From the NCBI GenBank assembly GCA_035306065.1, contig DATGOL010000029.1:1-64000 (forward strand): a stretch of DNA of 64,000 bases. The letters run 5' to 3'. Each line of letters opens with the position of its first letter. Within the stretch, counting starts at the first letter, position 1. Source of the DNA: JBBQHX01 sp035306065. GTDB taxonomy: Bacteria > Gemmatimonadota > Gemmatimonadetes > Gemmatimonadales > Gemmatimonadaceae. Positions 25,321 to 34,939 of this stretch are shown one piece after another. Both the position numbers and the translations under genes were made by a program. The notes under the pieces are model-generated. The model made no database searches, was not told the origin of the DNA, and worked only from the letters and a program-made list of their open reading frames with translations.

Positions 25321-25970
25321 GGTTCGCACGCGAAGGCTACCCATTCATTGCACTGGGCGCTCTGCTGGCAATAGCCGCCGTGGCATTCGCCGCCTCTCGC
25401 GGCTCCGTTCTTTCCTGGCTGGCTGCACTTCTCTTCGTGATACTCGCCGTTTGGGTGGCGTACTTCTTCCGTGATCCCGAACGCACCGGCGAGCGCGGCG
25501 ACAGCCTGGTGGTTTCGCCCGCCGACGGCCGCATCGTCATGATCACCGAGGTGGATGAACCTGCCTTCCTCAAGGGCCGCGCCCTGCGCGTTTCCGTGTT
25601 CATGAACGTGTTCAACGTTCACGTGAACCGCTATCCGGTTGGCGGTACCGTTCGATACGTACAGTACAACGCGGGCAGGTTTTTCAATGCGGCTGCCGAC
25701 AAGGCAAGCCTCGAGAACGAGCAGTCCTCGGTTGGCATAGAGAGCGGGCGTGCGCAGGTACTCGTGCGGCAGATAGCCGGGCTCGTTGCCCGTCGCATCG
25801 TCACCTATTCCAAGGTGGGCGACGTGGTAACGCAGGGTGACCGTATGGGCCTCATTCGATTCGGCTCGCGAATGGACGTGTTCGTTCCGGTCGGTTCCAT
25901 CGTGAAGGTTGCCATCGGGCAGAATGTGGAAGCTGGCGTAACGGTTCTGGCGGAGCTCTCTGCGTCATGA
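25317..25970 (+). CDS. psd: Phosphatidylserine decarboxylase (short, archaeal/Sinorhizobium-type)
   Basis: 217 aa. Two membrane segments lie at about 8-27 and 32-51, then FFRDPER and VVSPADGRIV. The self-cleavage site that makes the pyruvoyl group is Gly183-Ser184 (IRFGSRMDVF). It makes phosphatidylethanolamine from the product of the adjacent pssA. The GTG start overlaps the purC stop (GTGA), so a lipid gene is translationally tied to a purine gene. Confidence 0.93.
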   Translation: MRFAREGYPFIALGALLAIAAVAFAASRGSVLSWLAALLFVILAVWVAYFFRDPERTGERGDSLVVSPADGRIVMITEVDEPAFLKGRALRVSVFMNVFNVHVNRYPVGGTVRYVQYNAGRFFNAAADKASLENEQSSVGIESGRAQVLVRQIAGLVARRIVTYSKVGDVVTQGDRMGLIRFGSRMDVFVPVGSIVKVAIGQNVEAGVTVLAELSAS

Positions 25971-26890
25971 ACGAGCATCGTGACAGACGAGGGGTGCAGC
26001 GTGCGGTAGTGGTGCTTCCGAACGGCTTCACCATGGCGAATCTCTTTTTCGGGATCTACGCCATCGTGGCCGCCTCCCGGGGAGACTTCACCGAGGCCGG
26101 CTGGTATGTAGTGCTCGGTGGCGTTTGTGATGCCTTCGACGGGCGCATAGCACGGGTTACGCGCAGCGGCAGCAAGTTTGGCGAGGAGCTCGACTCCCTG
26201 GTTGACGCCATCACGTTCGGCCTGGCGCCCGGACTGATCATGTACTTCGCCGTGCTGAATCGCTCCGGCTGGGACTGGATCTGGATATTCCTCTTCTGCG
26301 GCGCGGCTGTAATCAGGCTGGCTCGCTTCAATGTGGAACAGGCGGGGAGTTCGAAAACCCACTTCCGCGGCCTCCCCAGTCCGGCTGCCGGCATGACGCT
26401 CGCAACCTACTACTGGTTCAGCCAGACGGAGCTCTACCAGCAGACCGCAATCGCCGACCTTCCCTGGCACGTGATGCTGCGCTTTGTAATGGCGTTCCTC
26501 GCGTTCCTCATGATCAGCGACGTGCCCTACCCCGCGGTACCCAAGATCAACTTCCGCACTTTGCGTGGAATTCTTGGTGCAGTCACCGTGGCTGCGATAA
26601 TTCTGGCACTGATATTTCTTCCCAAGCAGTTCTTCTTCCCCGTTCTGCTCGGCTACGTGGCGTACGGTGCAGGAAGACACTTTCTCATGAGCATGCTCGA
26701 TCGGGACGCTCGTAATGCGCTTGCAGTGGCAACGGGTGAACCTGAAGCGGCACGTGCTCGCCAGAGTGGCTCGCACAGAAGGGTTGAGCGGGCCGATGAT
26801 GAACGACAGCCGCGTCGCAGGCGTCGCAGGCGGAAACCCTCCGGCGGCCAGGACACTGTAGACCAACCTTTGGAGGATTCCGGTTCATGA
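25967..26890 (+). CDS. pssA: CDP-diacylglycerol-serine O-phosphatidyltransferase
   Basis: 307 aa. The CDP-alcohol phosphatidyltransferase motif starts at about residue 55 (DAFDGRIARVTRSGSKFGEE) and continues LDSLVDA, with all expected Asp residues. Six or so membrane helices follow. The last ~60 residues are polar and strongly basic (RRRRRRRKP), probably a cytoplasmic tail. It makes phosphatidylserine for Psd. It overlaps psd upstream and purS downstream, four bases each. Confidence 0.93.
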   Translation: MNEHRDRRGVQRAVVVLPNGFTMANLFFGIYAIVAASRGDFTEAGWYVVLGGVCDAFDGRIARVTRSGSKFGEELDSLVDAITFGLAPGLIMYFAVLNRSGWDWIWIFLFCGAAVIRLARFNVEQAGSSKTHFRGLPSPAAGMTLATYYWFSQTELYQQTAIADLPWHVMLRFVMAFLAFLMISDVPYPAVPKINFRTLRGILGAVTVAAIILALIFLPKQFFFPVLLGYVAYGAGRHFLMSMLDRDARNALAVATGEPEAARARQSGSHRRVERADDERQPRRRRRRRKPSGGQDTVDQPLEDSGS

Positions 26891-27144
26891 CCCGTTATCG
26901 CGTCGCCATTCACGTCACTCCTCGCAGCGGCATACTGGATCCGCAGGGGAAGGCGATAACCGGCGCGCTTCAGTCACTTGGATTCGCAAACGTGCAGGAT
27001 GTTCACGTCGGGCGGCATATCATCGTTGAAGTCACCGCCAACTCGCCAGCCGCTGCGGAAGCTTCCGCGCGCGAGATGTGCGAGAAGCTCCTTGCGAATC
27101 CGGTAACCGAAGACTTCGAAATCGCCGCCGTGGAGGCAGCATGA
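26887..27144 (+). CDS. purS: Phosphoribosylformylglycinamidine synthase subunit PurS
   Basis: 85 aa. It begins MTRYRVAIHVTPRSGILDPQGKAI and contains ALQSLGFANVQDVHVGRHI, the standard PurS fold. It bridges PurQ and the small PurL in the three-part FGAM synthase. It overlaps pssA and purQ by four bases each. Confidence 0.96.
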   Translation: MTRYRVAIHVTPRSGILDPQGKAITGALQSLGFANVQDVHVGRHIIVEVTANSPAAAEASAREMCEKLLANPVTEDFEIAAVEAA

Positions 27145-27833
27145 AGTTCGGCATTGTCACCTTTCCAGGTTCCAACTGCGACTACGACGCTTACCACGCT
27201 GTCGCGGATGTACTTGGCGAGACTGCAACCTACCTCTGGCACAAGGATCATGACCTCCAGGGGTCTGACGTCGTGATTCTTCCGGGCGGTTTTTCCTACG
27301 GTGACTATCTCCGCGCCGGAGCGATTGCACGATTCAGCCCGGTGATGAACGAAGTCATGGAGCACGCCAGGCGCGGTGGCCCGGTGCTGGCCATCTGCAA
27401 CGGATTCCAGATCGCGTGTGAGGCGGGGCTCCTTCCGGGGGCGCTCATGCGCAACGTTGGACTCTCGTTCATATCCGAGTCTGTCGGACTTCGAGTAGAG
27501 AATACAGATACCATGTATACGCACCGGTACGAACCCGGTCAGGTTCTGCAGATTCCGATTGCGCACGGCGAAGGCCGCTTTACTGCAGACAAGGCCACGC
27601 TCGACCGGCTGGAGGGAGAAGGTCGCGTTATCTTTCGTTATGTGGACGCGAACGGCAATCCCACTTCTGCCGGAAACCCGAATGGGTCCATGCGTAACAT
27701 TGCAGGCATCCTGAACGATGGCGGAAACGTACTCGGCCTGATGCCGCATCCGGAGCGCGCGGTGGACTCGCTTCTGGGTAGTGAAGATGGACTTCCACTG
27801 TTCGAGAGCCTGCTAGCCCGCGTCGCTGCCTGA
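27141..27833 (+). CDS. purQ: FGAM synthase glutaminase subunit PurQ
   Basis: 230 aa from the ATG at 27141 (MKFGIVTFPGSNCDYDAYHA), overlapping the purS stop as ATGA. The class I glutamine amidotransferase nucleophile is Cys86 in VLAICNGFQ; the catalytic His and Glu are in MPHPERAVD near residue 215. It supplies ammonia to PurL. Confidence 0.97.
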   Translation: MKFGIVTFPGSNCDYDAYHAVADVLGETATYLWHKDHDLQGSDVVILPGGFSYGDYLRAGAIARFSPVMNEVMEHARRGGPVLAICNGFQIACEAGLLPGALMRNVGLSFISESVGLRVENTDTMYTHRYEPGQVLQIPIAHGEGRFTADKATLDRLEGEGRVIFRYVDANGNPTSAGNPNGSMRNIAGILNDGGNVLGLMPHPERAVDSLLGSEDGLPLFESLLARVAA

Positions 27834-27880
27834 CGTCAGGCCGATGCGCTCACGGGCGCACCGGTACCTGTCGTGAATTC

Positions 27881-30250
27881 ATGCCGGCACGCCGCAACGT
27901 TCTGCGGAGCCGTTTTCTCCATTCCAGCATCTGCAAAGTGTCAGTAAATCCCCGGCCCGGCGATCCTGAAATCACTCCCGAACTCGTTGCCGAGCATGGC
28001 CTCACGCCGTACGAGTACGACCTGCTCCTGAACATGCTCGGGCGCACACCCACGTTCACTGAACTGGGTGTCGTTTCGGCTCTCTGGAACGAGCACTGCT
28101 CCTACAAGCACTCCAGGCCAGTGTTGCGCACCCTCCCCACCGAGGCGCCCTGGGTGCTTCAGGGACCGGGTGAGAACGCCGGCGTCATTTCCATCGGTGA
28201 TGGTCTTGCCGTCGCGTTCAAGATCGAGTCGCACAACCACCCTTCGGCGGTGGAGCCATACCAGGGAGCTGCAACCGGTGTTGGCGGAATCCTGCGCGAC
28301 GTGTTCACCATGGGCGCAAGACCCATCGCAATGCTCAACTCGTTGCGCTTCGGATCGCTGGACAGCGCGCGTGTTCGCTATCTGTTTGCCGGCGTTGTGA
28401 AGGGCATTGGCGACTACGGCAACTGTGTGGGAATCCCCACGGTCGCCGGCGATGTTGCCTTCGATCCCTCGTACGAAGGCAACCCGCTCGTGAACGCGAT
28501 GTGCATAGGGCTCATGAAGGAGGAAGAGCTCATTCGCGCGCAGGCGTCAGGCGTGGGTAATCCTGTCTTCGCTGTTGGTGCGCGCACAGGCCGCGATGGT
28601 ATTCACGGTGCTTCTTTTGCATCGGAAGACCTTACCGAAGAGAGTGAGGCCAAGCGGCCCCGCGTGCAGGTGGGTGATCCATTCACCGAGAAGCTGCTGC
28701 TGGAAGCCAGCCTCGAGCTTATCGGCAGCGGCCACATCGTGGCCATTCAGGATATGGGAGCCGCCGGTCTTACGTCTTCGTCGGCGGAGATGGCCGAGCG
28801 CGGTGACGTTGGCGTGGTCATAGACACTGCCCGAGTGCCGGTGCGCGAGGAAGGCATGACGCCCTACGAGATCCTGCTGAGCGAATCACAGGAGCGCATG
28901 CTGGTGGTCGCGAAGAAGGGGCACGAAGACGGAGTGCGTGAAATACTCCAGCGGTGGGATCTCGTGGCGGAAGTGGTTGGCGAAGTGATTGACGAGCCGG
29001 TTTACCGGATAACGGAAGGTGACCGTGTGGTGGCGGAGTTCCCCGGCAACCGCCTGGTAACCGACTGTCCGATATACCACCCCGAGGCGCGTGAGGCGGC
29101 GGAGGTCGCGGAGCTCCGCGCGCAAGATGTACATGCGATTGCAGAGCTTCCCGAAGAGCGGGACCCGGCCTGGACGCTGGAACGCCTGTTGTCCTCGCCC
29201 ACCATTGCGAGCAAGCGCTGGGTACACCGTCAATTCGATACGACGGTTCGCACAAGCACGGTTATCGGCCCCGGAAGCGGAGACGCGGCCGTGCTTCGGA
29301 TTCGCGGCTCCAGAAAGGGACTTGCTGCAAAGACCGATTGCAACAGCAGGTATGTATACCTGGAACCTCGTACAGGCGGCCGTATAGCCGTTGCCGAGGC
29401 GGCCCGGAACGTTGCGTGCACCGGTGCACGCCCGCTCGCAATCACCAACTGCCTGAACTTCGGCAACCCAAAGCGGCCGGAGGTGTTCTGGCAGTTCAAG
29501 GAAGCTGTTGCCGGGATTGGCGAAGCCTGCCGTGCACTGAATACGCCGGTAACCGGTGGCAACGTTTCACTGTACAACGAGAGCCCGCTTGGCGCTGTAT
29601 ACCCAACGCCCGTTATCGGGATGGTTGGGCTGATTGACAACGTGGAGAACGCAGTAGGATCTGCGTTCGAGCGTGAAGGCGACGCCATTATCCTGCTGGG
29701 AGAGTGCACGAACGAGCTTGGTGGGAGCGAGTACCTGGCCAGGGTTCATGGTGTGGCTGCGGGAGCGCCGCCAGCCTGCGATCTCGATCGTGAGGCAGCA
29801 CTGGTGAACACGCTCGTTGCCTGCGCTGCAGCAACTGCCCTCTCGTCGGCCCATGACTGCAGCGATGGTGGACTGTTCGTTGCGCTTGCCGAGAGTGCAA
29901 TGGGAAACCGGGACAATCAGTTTGGTATTTCTGTCGCGCTAGACGAGTGGGAGCACCTCCCGCTTCGCGCGCTGCTGTTCGGTGAGGCGCAGGGTCGTGC
30001 TGTGGTAAGCAGCGCACAGCCGCAGGCAGTGCTCGATGAAGCTGCCCGACACGGCCTTCCTGCACGCGTAATCGGCACGGTTGTGAAGGCTGCCGATGGC
30101 CTGACGGTTCGCGTGGGAGACCAGGTTGTGACTGCCCACACCGAACGCATGGCAGCTGCTTTCCATGACGCCATTCCGCAGATCATGAATCAGGGCGGAA
30201 CGGCGGGCCTCGTTGCATCGTCTGACGAATCATCAGCGGGGATTTCCTGA
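27881..30250 (+). CDS. purL: FGAM synthase subunit PurL (small form)
   Basis: 789 aa; the small PurL without a fused glutaminase, consistent with separate purS and purQ. Blocks include FTELGVVSALWNEHCSYKHSR, KIESHNHPSAVEPYQGAATG and GDVAFDPSYEGNPLVNAMC. The start is uncertain: ATG 27881 or GTG 27938, with the first ~19 residues looking unlike other PurL proteins and neither start having a Shine-Dalgarno. Confidence 0.95.
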   Translation: MPARRNVLRSRFLHSSICKVSVNPRPGDPEITPELVAEHGLTPYEYDLLLNMLGRTPTFTELGVVSALWNEHCSYKHSRPVLRTLPTEAPWVLQGPGENAGVISIGDGLAVAFKIESHNHPSAVEPYQGAATGVGGILRDVFTMGARPIAMLNSLRFGSLDSARVRYLFAGVVKGIGDYGNCVGIPTVAGDVAFDPSYEGNPLVNAMCIGLMKEEELIRAQASGVGNPVFAVGARTGRDGIHGASFASEDLTEESEAKRPRVQVGDPFTEKLLLEASLELIGSGHIVAIQDMGAAGLTSSSAEMAERGDVGVVIDTARVPVREEGMTPYEILLSESQERMLVVAKKGHEDGVREILQRWDLVAEVVGEVIDEPVYRITEGDRVVAEFPGNRLVTDCPIYHPEAREAAEVAELRAQDVHAIAELPEERDPAWTLERLLSSPTIASKRWVHRQFDTTVRTSTVIGPGSGDAAVLRIRGSRKGLAAKTDCNSRYVYLEPRTGGRIAVAEAARNVACTGARPLAITNCLNFGNPKRPEVFWQFKEAVAGIGEACRALNTPVTGGNVSLYNESPLGAVYPTPVIGMVGLIDNVENAVGSAFEREGDAIILLGECTNELGGSEYLARVHGVAAGAPPACDLDREAALVNTLVACAAATALSSAHDCSDGGLFVALAESAMGNRDNQFGISVALDEWEHLPLRALLFGEAQGRAVVSSAQPQAVLDEAARHGLPARVIGTVVKAADGLTVRVGDQVVTAHTERMAAAFHDAIPQIMNQGGTAGLVASSDESSAGIS

Positions 30251-30271
30251 CCTTACGACTGTACTTTACAC

Positions 30272-31657
30272 ATGTGTGGAATATTCGGCGTTAGCGGGCA
30301 TCCGGATGCTGCAGCAATCGTGCATCTGGGGCTCTACTCGCTTCAGCACCGGGGGCAGGAGAGCGCCGGCATTGTTGCGGTAGACAAGGAAACGGGAGCG
30401 CGAGCCCTGCGCTCCATGGGGCTGGTGTCCGAGGGTTTCGCGGACACGGAACTGCAACAGCTCACCGGCACAATCGCAATCGGTCACACCCGCTACAGCA
30501 CCGCAGGCACCTCGACCATCGGGAATGCCCAGCCGGTGCTGGCTCGTTTCCGGGGCGGACACATTTCGCTTGCGCATAACGGCAACCTTACCAATGCCGC
30601 GGAGCTGCGCGAAAGCCTGGAGAACGACGGGTCCATCTTCTCGAGCACGATGGATTCGGAGGTAATCGTCCATCGGCTTGCCAAGTCTGCTCATTCAGAT
30701 AGTGCAACGGCACTCGCAGAGGCACTGACTGGCGTCGAGGGTGCCTACAGCATCCTGGTCACCATGGGCGACACGATGATCGCCGCACGAGACCCTCGCG
30801 GCTGGCGACCGCTGGCCATGGGTCGCATGGACAACGGAGCGGTGGTGATTGCCTCCGAGACGTGCGCGCTCGACATAGTGAGTGCAACGTACGAGCGGGA
30901 TATCGAGCCCGGTGAGATCGTGATCGTTCGGGACGGGCAGGTGACCTCGCGGAGGTTCGCCGAACCCACGCGTCTGTATCGCTGCGTGTTCGAGTATGTG
31001 TATTTTGCGCGCCCCGACAGCCGCATTTTCGGTGCTTCCGTAGACCGCGCCAGGCGTGCGCTCGGCAGGCGCCTCGCGGTTGAATCCCCCGCCCCCGGCG
31101 CAGACCTCGTGTTCGCCGTGCCCGATTCGTCCAATTCTGCCGCGCTCGGTTTTGCCGACGAGGCCAACCTGCCTTACGAGCTGGCACTTATTCGAAACCA
31201 CTACATAGGCCGCACATTCATCCAACCCACGCAGGCCGGTCGTGATGCGAAGGTACGCGTGAAGTACAATGCGGTGCGCGAGCTGCTCGACGGCAAGAGC
31301 GTGGTGATGGTGGATGACTCGATAGTGCGTGGCACCACCACACGCGGGCTGGTATCCATGATTCGGGCTGCCGGGGCTCGCGAGGTGCACATGCGGGTTT
31401 CGTCGCCGCCTGTAACCGGACCCTGCTATTACGGCATCGACACTCCCACGCGTGAGGAATTGATAGCGGCGAATATGGACGTGAGCGAGATTGCGAACCA
31501 CATTGGGGTTGATTCGCTCGCCTACCTGTCGCTCGAAGGAATGCTGGGAGCTGTACCGGATGGACCGGACGGATTTTGCCACGCATGCTTTTCAGGGGAT
31601 TATCCAACGCCGCCGCCTGCTGACCCGAACAAGTTGCGATTTGGCTGCGGCTGCTGA
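30272..31657 (+). CDS. purF: Amidophosphoribosyltransferase
   Basis: 461 aa. It begins MCGIFGVSG, so Cys2 is the nucleophile with no propeptide. The PRPP motif is VVMVDDSIVRGTT. Cysteines in the positions that hold the [4Fe-4S] cluster of the Bacillus enzyme are present (YRCVFEYVYFARPDS, TGPCYYGIDT, FCHACFSGDYP), so an oxygen-sensitive cluster is likely. It catalyses the first step of purine synthesis. It begins 21 bases after purL. Confidence 0.96.
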   Translation: MCGIFGVSGHPDAAAIVHLGLYSLQHRGQESAGIVAVDKETGARALRSMGLVSEGFADTELQQLTGTIAIGHTRYSTAGTSTIGNAQPVLARFRGGHISLAHNGNLTNAAELRESLENDGSIFSSTMDSEVIVHRLAKSAHSDSATALAEALTGVEGAYSILVTMGDTMIAARDPRGWRPLAMGRMDNGAVVIASETCALDIVSATYERDIEPGEIVIVRDGQVTSRRFAEPTRLYRCVFEYVYFARPDSRIFGASVDRARRALGRRLAVESPAPGADLVFAVPDSSNSAALGFADEANLPYELALIRNHYIGRTFIQPTQAGRDAKVRVKYNAVRELLDGKSVVMVDDSIVRGTTTRGLVSMIRAAGAREVHMRVSSPPVTGPCYYGIDTPTREELIAANMDVSEIANHIGVDSLAYLSLEGMLGAVPDGPDGFCHACFSGDYPTPPPADPNKLRFGCGC

Positions 31658-31753
31658 ACAGGTAGCCAGGCTGGAGCACCCGTTATTCCGGGGTGCGTAG
31701 TTCGGATCAGCGGATATACAATCGAGTGGCCAGCCTCCAACAGGGAGTCGTTG

Positions 31754-34432
31754 ATGCCGGCGAAGTCAGTGTACTTTTTCGGGAACGGCCGCGCGGAAGG
31801 CACGCGCGAGATGAAATCCGTACTTGGCGGCAAGGGAGCGAACCTCGCCGAGATGACGAACCTCGGCGTGCCGGTTCCGCCGGGGTTCACCATATCAGCC
31901 CAGTGCTGCGTGACATACCTGGGCGACGGCTCCATTTCCCAGTCGCTGCGAGACGAAGTCTCGGCAAACGTCAGGCAGCTGGAGGAGACCACGGGGAGGC
32001 AGTTCGGCGACCCGGCCAGTCCGTTGCTCGTGTCCGTGCGCTCGGGTGCGGCCATCTCGATGCCCGGCATGATGGAGACCATCCTGAACCTCGGGATGAA
32101 TGACCGGACAGTGGAGGGGCTGGCCAGGCAGAGTGGAAGCGCCCGGTTTGCGTACGACTCATACCGCCGCTTTCTGCAGATGTATGGCGACGTGGTACTC
32201 GGCGTGCCAGGCGGGCACTTCGAGAACCTCCTCTCTGCGCGGCGCCTCACGACTGGCGCTGCAACAGACGCCGAACTTTCCGAGGAAGATCTTCGCAACC
32301 TCGTGGAGGAGTTCAAGGCACTCGTAAGGCGCGAGACCGGCTCGTCCTTCCCCATCGATCCGCGCGAGCAGCTATGGGGCGCCATCGAAGCGGTGTTCAG
32401 GTCCTGGACACTCAAGAAGGCCGTTGACTACCGTCGCGTAAACTCCATCCCGGAAGACCTCGGCACCGCAGTGAACGTGCAGGCCATGGTGTTCGGCAAC
32501 GTTGGCGATGACTCGGGCACCGGTGTGGCTTTCACGAGGAATCCCTCAACCGGCGAACGAAAGTTCTACGGCGAGTTCCTGGTGAATGCCCAGGGCGAGG
32601 ATGTGGTTGCAGGCATCAGGACACCGCTGGACATCGAGGACATGGCAACTGCCCTTCCCGACGCCTACACGCAGCTGCTCGAGACGCAGGCATTACTGGA
32701 ATCGCACTTCCGTGACATGCAGGACCTGGAGTTCACGGTTGAGCACGGCCGCCTGTACCTCCTGCAGACGCGCACCGGAAAGCGCACGGCCGCGGCAGCA
32801 GTACGCATAGCCGGCGAGATGGTGGAGGAAGGTCTCATCGACCGCCGGACAGCCGTGCTTCGGGTACAGCCCGATCAGCTGCATCAGCTGCTGCACCCGA
32901 TCATGGATCCTGCCAGCAACGCAACGCCGCTGTGCACCGGGCTGCCAGCCAGTCCCGGTGCTGCAAGCGGTGTGGCAGTTTTCGATCCTGACGTGGCCGA
33001 AGGCATGGCGTCTGATGCGCGTGCGGTGATTCTCGTTCGCGAGGAAACCACGCCGGAAGACTTCCATGGTATTGTTGCGGCGCGAGCAGTTCTCACCGCT
33101 CGCGGCGGTATGACGAGTCATGCCGCCGTTGTCGCGCGCGGAATGGGCAAGTGCGCTGTTGTGGGGGTACGTGACATACATGTGGATGTCGCCAACCGCT
33201 ACTTCACCGTGGGAGACGAGAAGATATCCGAGGGGGACTGGATTACGCTCGACGGCGCCACCGGACGCGTGTTCAAGGGCGCGGTGCCCACCGTGCCCAG
33301 CGAAGTGGTGCAGGTAACCAGCGGAAAGCTGAAGGAAGCCGACGCACCCGTTTACCGTGCCTACAACGAGATACTCGGCTGGGCCGACGGCGAGCGGAGG
33401 CTGCGCGTACGTGCAAATGCGGACACCCCCGCGGATGCGCGCATTGCACGAGGCTTCGGTGCCGAAGGGATCGGGCTGTGCAGAACGGAGCACATGTTCT
33501 TCGAGGGCGATCGCATAGGGGCAATGCGCGAGATGATCGTGGCGCGCGACGAGTCCGGAAGGCGGCGTGCACTGGACCGCCTGCTCCCGATTCAGCGCGC
33601 GGACTTCGAAGGGATCTTCGAGGCGATGACAGGTTGCCCGGTAACCATCAGGCTGCTGGACCCGCCGCTGCACGAGTTCCTTCCGCACGGTGGCGAGGAA
33701 GGCAAGCTGCTCGCGCGGCAACTCGGGCTCTCCCGGCAGGAGCTTTCACGAATCATTGAATCACTCCGCGAAGTAAACCCCATGCTCGGCCACCGCGGAT
33801 GCCGGCTCGGAATTACCTATCCGGAGATTACCGAGATGCAGTCGCGGGCAATCTTCCAGGCCGCCGTCGCCGCGCGGGCGCGCGGGGTGGACGTACAGCC
33901 CGAGATCATGGTGCCGCTCATCTCCACGGTAGAGGAATTCCGTCATCAGCGCGCGATAATAGACCGCGTGGCTCAGGAGGTATTCGCGGCGGCGGCTTCC
34001 AGCCTGGACTACATGGTTGGAACGATGATCGAGCTGCCTCGTGCGGCGCTAACTGCGGCGTCCATTGCAAAGGAGGCCGAGTTCTTTTCGTTTGGCACGA
34101 ATGACCTCACGCAGACTACGCTGGGTATGAGCCGGGATGACGCTGGCCGGTTCCTGCCGAGTTACGTGGAGCGGGGCATCCTGCGGGACGATCCTTTCCA
34201 GGTTCTGGACCGGGAGGGTGTAGGCCAGCTGGTGGAGATGGGTACGACGCGAGGGCGTTCCACGAGGCCGAAGTTGAAGGTGGGCATCTGCGGCGAGCAT
34301 GGAGGAGAGCCGCAGTCGGTGGAGTTCTGCCACTCGATAGGGCTGGATTACGTGTCCTGTTCGCCGTTCAGGGTGCCGGTGGCGCGTCTGGCGGCGGCGC
34401 ATGCGGCGCTCCGGGAGGAGTCTGCAGCTTAG
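31754..34432 (+). CDS. ppdK: Pyruvate, phosphate dikinase
   Basis: 892 aa from the ATG at 31754, with GGGAG about six bases upstream. The N-terminal ATP-grasp region has FGNGRAEGTREMKSVLGGKG and SVRSGAAISMPGMMET. The swivelling phosphohistidine is in TARGGMTSHAAVVARGMGK (near residue 455). The C-terminal PEP/pyruvate barrel ends in VGICGEHGGEPQSVEFC with the catalytic Cys. It interconverts PEP and pyruvate with ATP and phosphate. It may have its own promoter in the 96-base gap after purF, which also holds a weak GCACCC/GGGTGC stem. Confidence 0.97.
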   Translation: MPAKSVYFFGNGRAEGTREMKSVLGGKGANLAEMTNLGVPVPPGFTISAQCCVTYLGDGSISQSLRDEVSANVRQLEETTGRQFGDPASPLLVSVRSGAAISMPGMMETILNLGMNDRTVEGLARQSGSARFAYDSYRRFLQMYGDVVLGVPGGHFENLLSARRLTTGAATDAELSEEDLRNLVEEFKALVRRETGSSFPIDPREQLWGAIEAVFRSWTLKKAVDYRRVNSIPEDLGTAVNVQAMVFGNVGDDSGTGVAFTRNPSTGERKFYGEFLVNAQGEDVVAGIRTPLDIEDMATALPDAYTQLLETQALLESHFRDMQDLEFTVEHGRLYLLQTRTGKRTAAAAVRIAGEMVEEGLIDRRTAVLRVQPDQLHQLLHPIMDPASNATPLCTGLPASPGAASGVAVFDPDVAEGMASDARAVILVREETTPEDFHGIVAARAVLTARGGMTSHAAVVARGMGKCAVVGVRDIHVDVANRYFTVGDEKISEGDWITLDGATGRVFKGAVPTVPSEVVQVTSGKLKEADAPVYRAYNEILGWADGERRLRVRANADTPADARIARGFGAEGIGLCRTEHMFFEGDRIGAMREMIVARDESGRRRALDRLLPIQRADFEGIFEAMTGCPVTIRLLDPPLHEFLPHGGEEGKLLARQLGLSRQELSRIIESLREVNPMLGHRGCRLGITYPEITEMQSRAIFQAAVAARARGVDVQPEIMVPLISTVEEFRHQRAIIDRVAQEVFAAAASSLDYMVGTMIELPRAALTAASIAKEAEFFSFGTNDLTQTTLGMSRDDAGRFLPSYVERGILRDDPFQVLDREGVGQLVEMGTTRGRSTRPKLKVGICGEHGGEPQSVEFCHSIGLDYVSCSPFRVPVARLAAAHAALREESAA

Positions 34433-34497
34433 AAGCGGTACGCGTTGGAGAGGGGGATGAGATCGCCTGCGGCTGGCTGGTCATCCTGACGTGGGAG

Positions 34498-34536
34498 ATC
34501 GAAAAGGGCCTGGCGAAATGCCAGGCCCTTTTCGAT
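34498..34536. terminator. Tail-to-tail terminator for ppdK and tmRNA
   Basis: A perfect 17-base inverted repeat (34498-34514 with 34520-34536) around a five-base loop. The outer stem is ATCGAAAAGG on one side and CCTTTTCGAT on the other, so both strands have a T-rich run at the foot of the hairpin. The right arm ends four bases from the mature tmRNA 3' end. Confidence 0.85.
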
Positions 34537-34539
34537 AAG

Positions 34540-34892
34540 TGGAGGCGGGGGGAATCGAACCCCCGTCCGAGACAAGATTCACCACGATCACTACGTGCGT
34601 AGTCCACCGATTGAGGTCTCCGCGTGCTGGCCAGTGGACAGCCCACCCGCGAACAAGTTCACTGTTTTCTTACCCTCGAGCGGCGAACACGCCCTTGGGC
34701 CAGCCCGAATTTTCGATACTCAGTAGACCGCCTCGGGCGGGCTTCCTACTGAGCAAGGCGGTAACCCGGAGGTTACGCAGCCAGTGCCAGGTTGTTGTTG
34801 GCAGTTGTGTTTTCCCGAGTGTTTAACCAGGAACTCGAGCACCTGGGCACGCGACCACGGTTGCACCAACCCCGTCGAAGCCAGTCGCCCCC
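34540..34892 (-). ncRNA. ssrA: Transfer-messenger RNA (tmRNA)
   Basis: About 353 nt, one-piece. The acceptor stem pairs GGGGGCG (34892-34886) with CGCCTCC (34547-34541), including the G3-U pair that identifies tRNA-Ala; CCA is not encoded. The 5' domain has GACTGGCTTCGACGGGG, and the T arm is CGGGGGTTCGATTCCCCC. The reading frame at 34802-34773 encodes ANNNLALAA and ends TAA within a small hairpin (GTAACC/GGTTAC), as in helix 5 of other tmRNAs. It rescues stalled ribosomes with SmpB and tags the product for proteolysis. Confidence 0.95.
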
Positions 34893-34910
34893 TTTACAGG
34901 GACTTGGATA

Positions 34911-34939
34911 AATATAGCACTGCAAGGTTACAAACTCAA
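34911..34939 (-). promoter_or_regulatory. tmRNA promoter
   Basis: TTGAGT (34939-34934), a 17-base spacer and TATATT (34916-34911). The start would lie about 12 bases upstream of the mature 5' end, which RNase P would trim as for other tmRNAs. Confidence 0.65.

Noticed and set aside
27834..27880. Gap between purQ and purL as a regulatory region
   Set aside because: Only 47 bases with no promoter-like or paired elements; the purL start may even lie further downstream.
31675..31696. GCACCC/GGGTGC stem after purF as a terminator
   Set aside because: Only six pairs, a nine-base loop and no T run; too weak to list as a feature.
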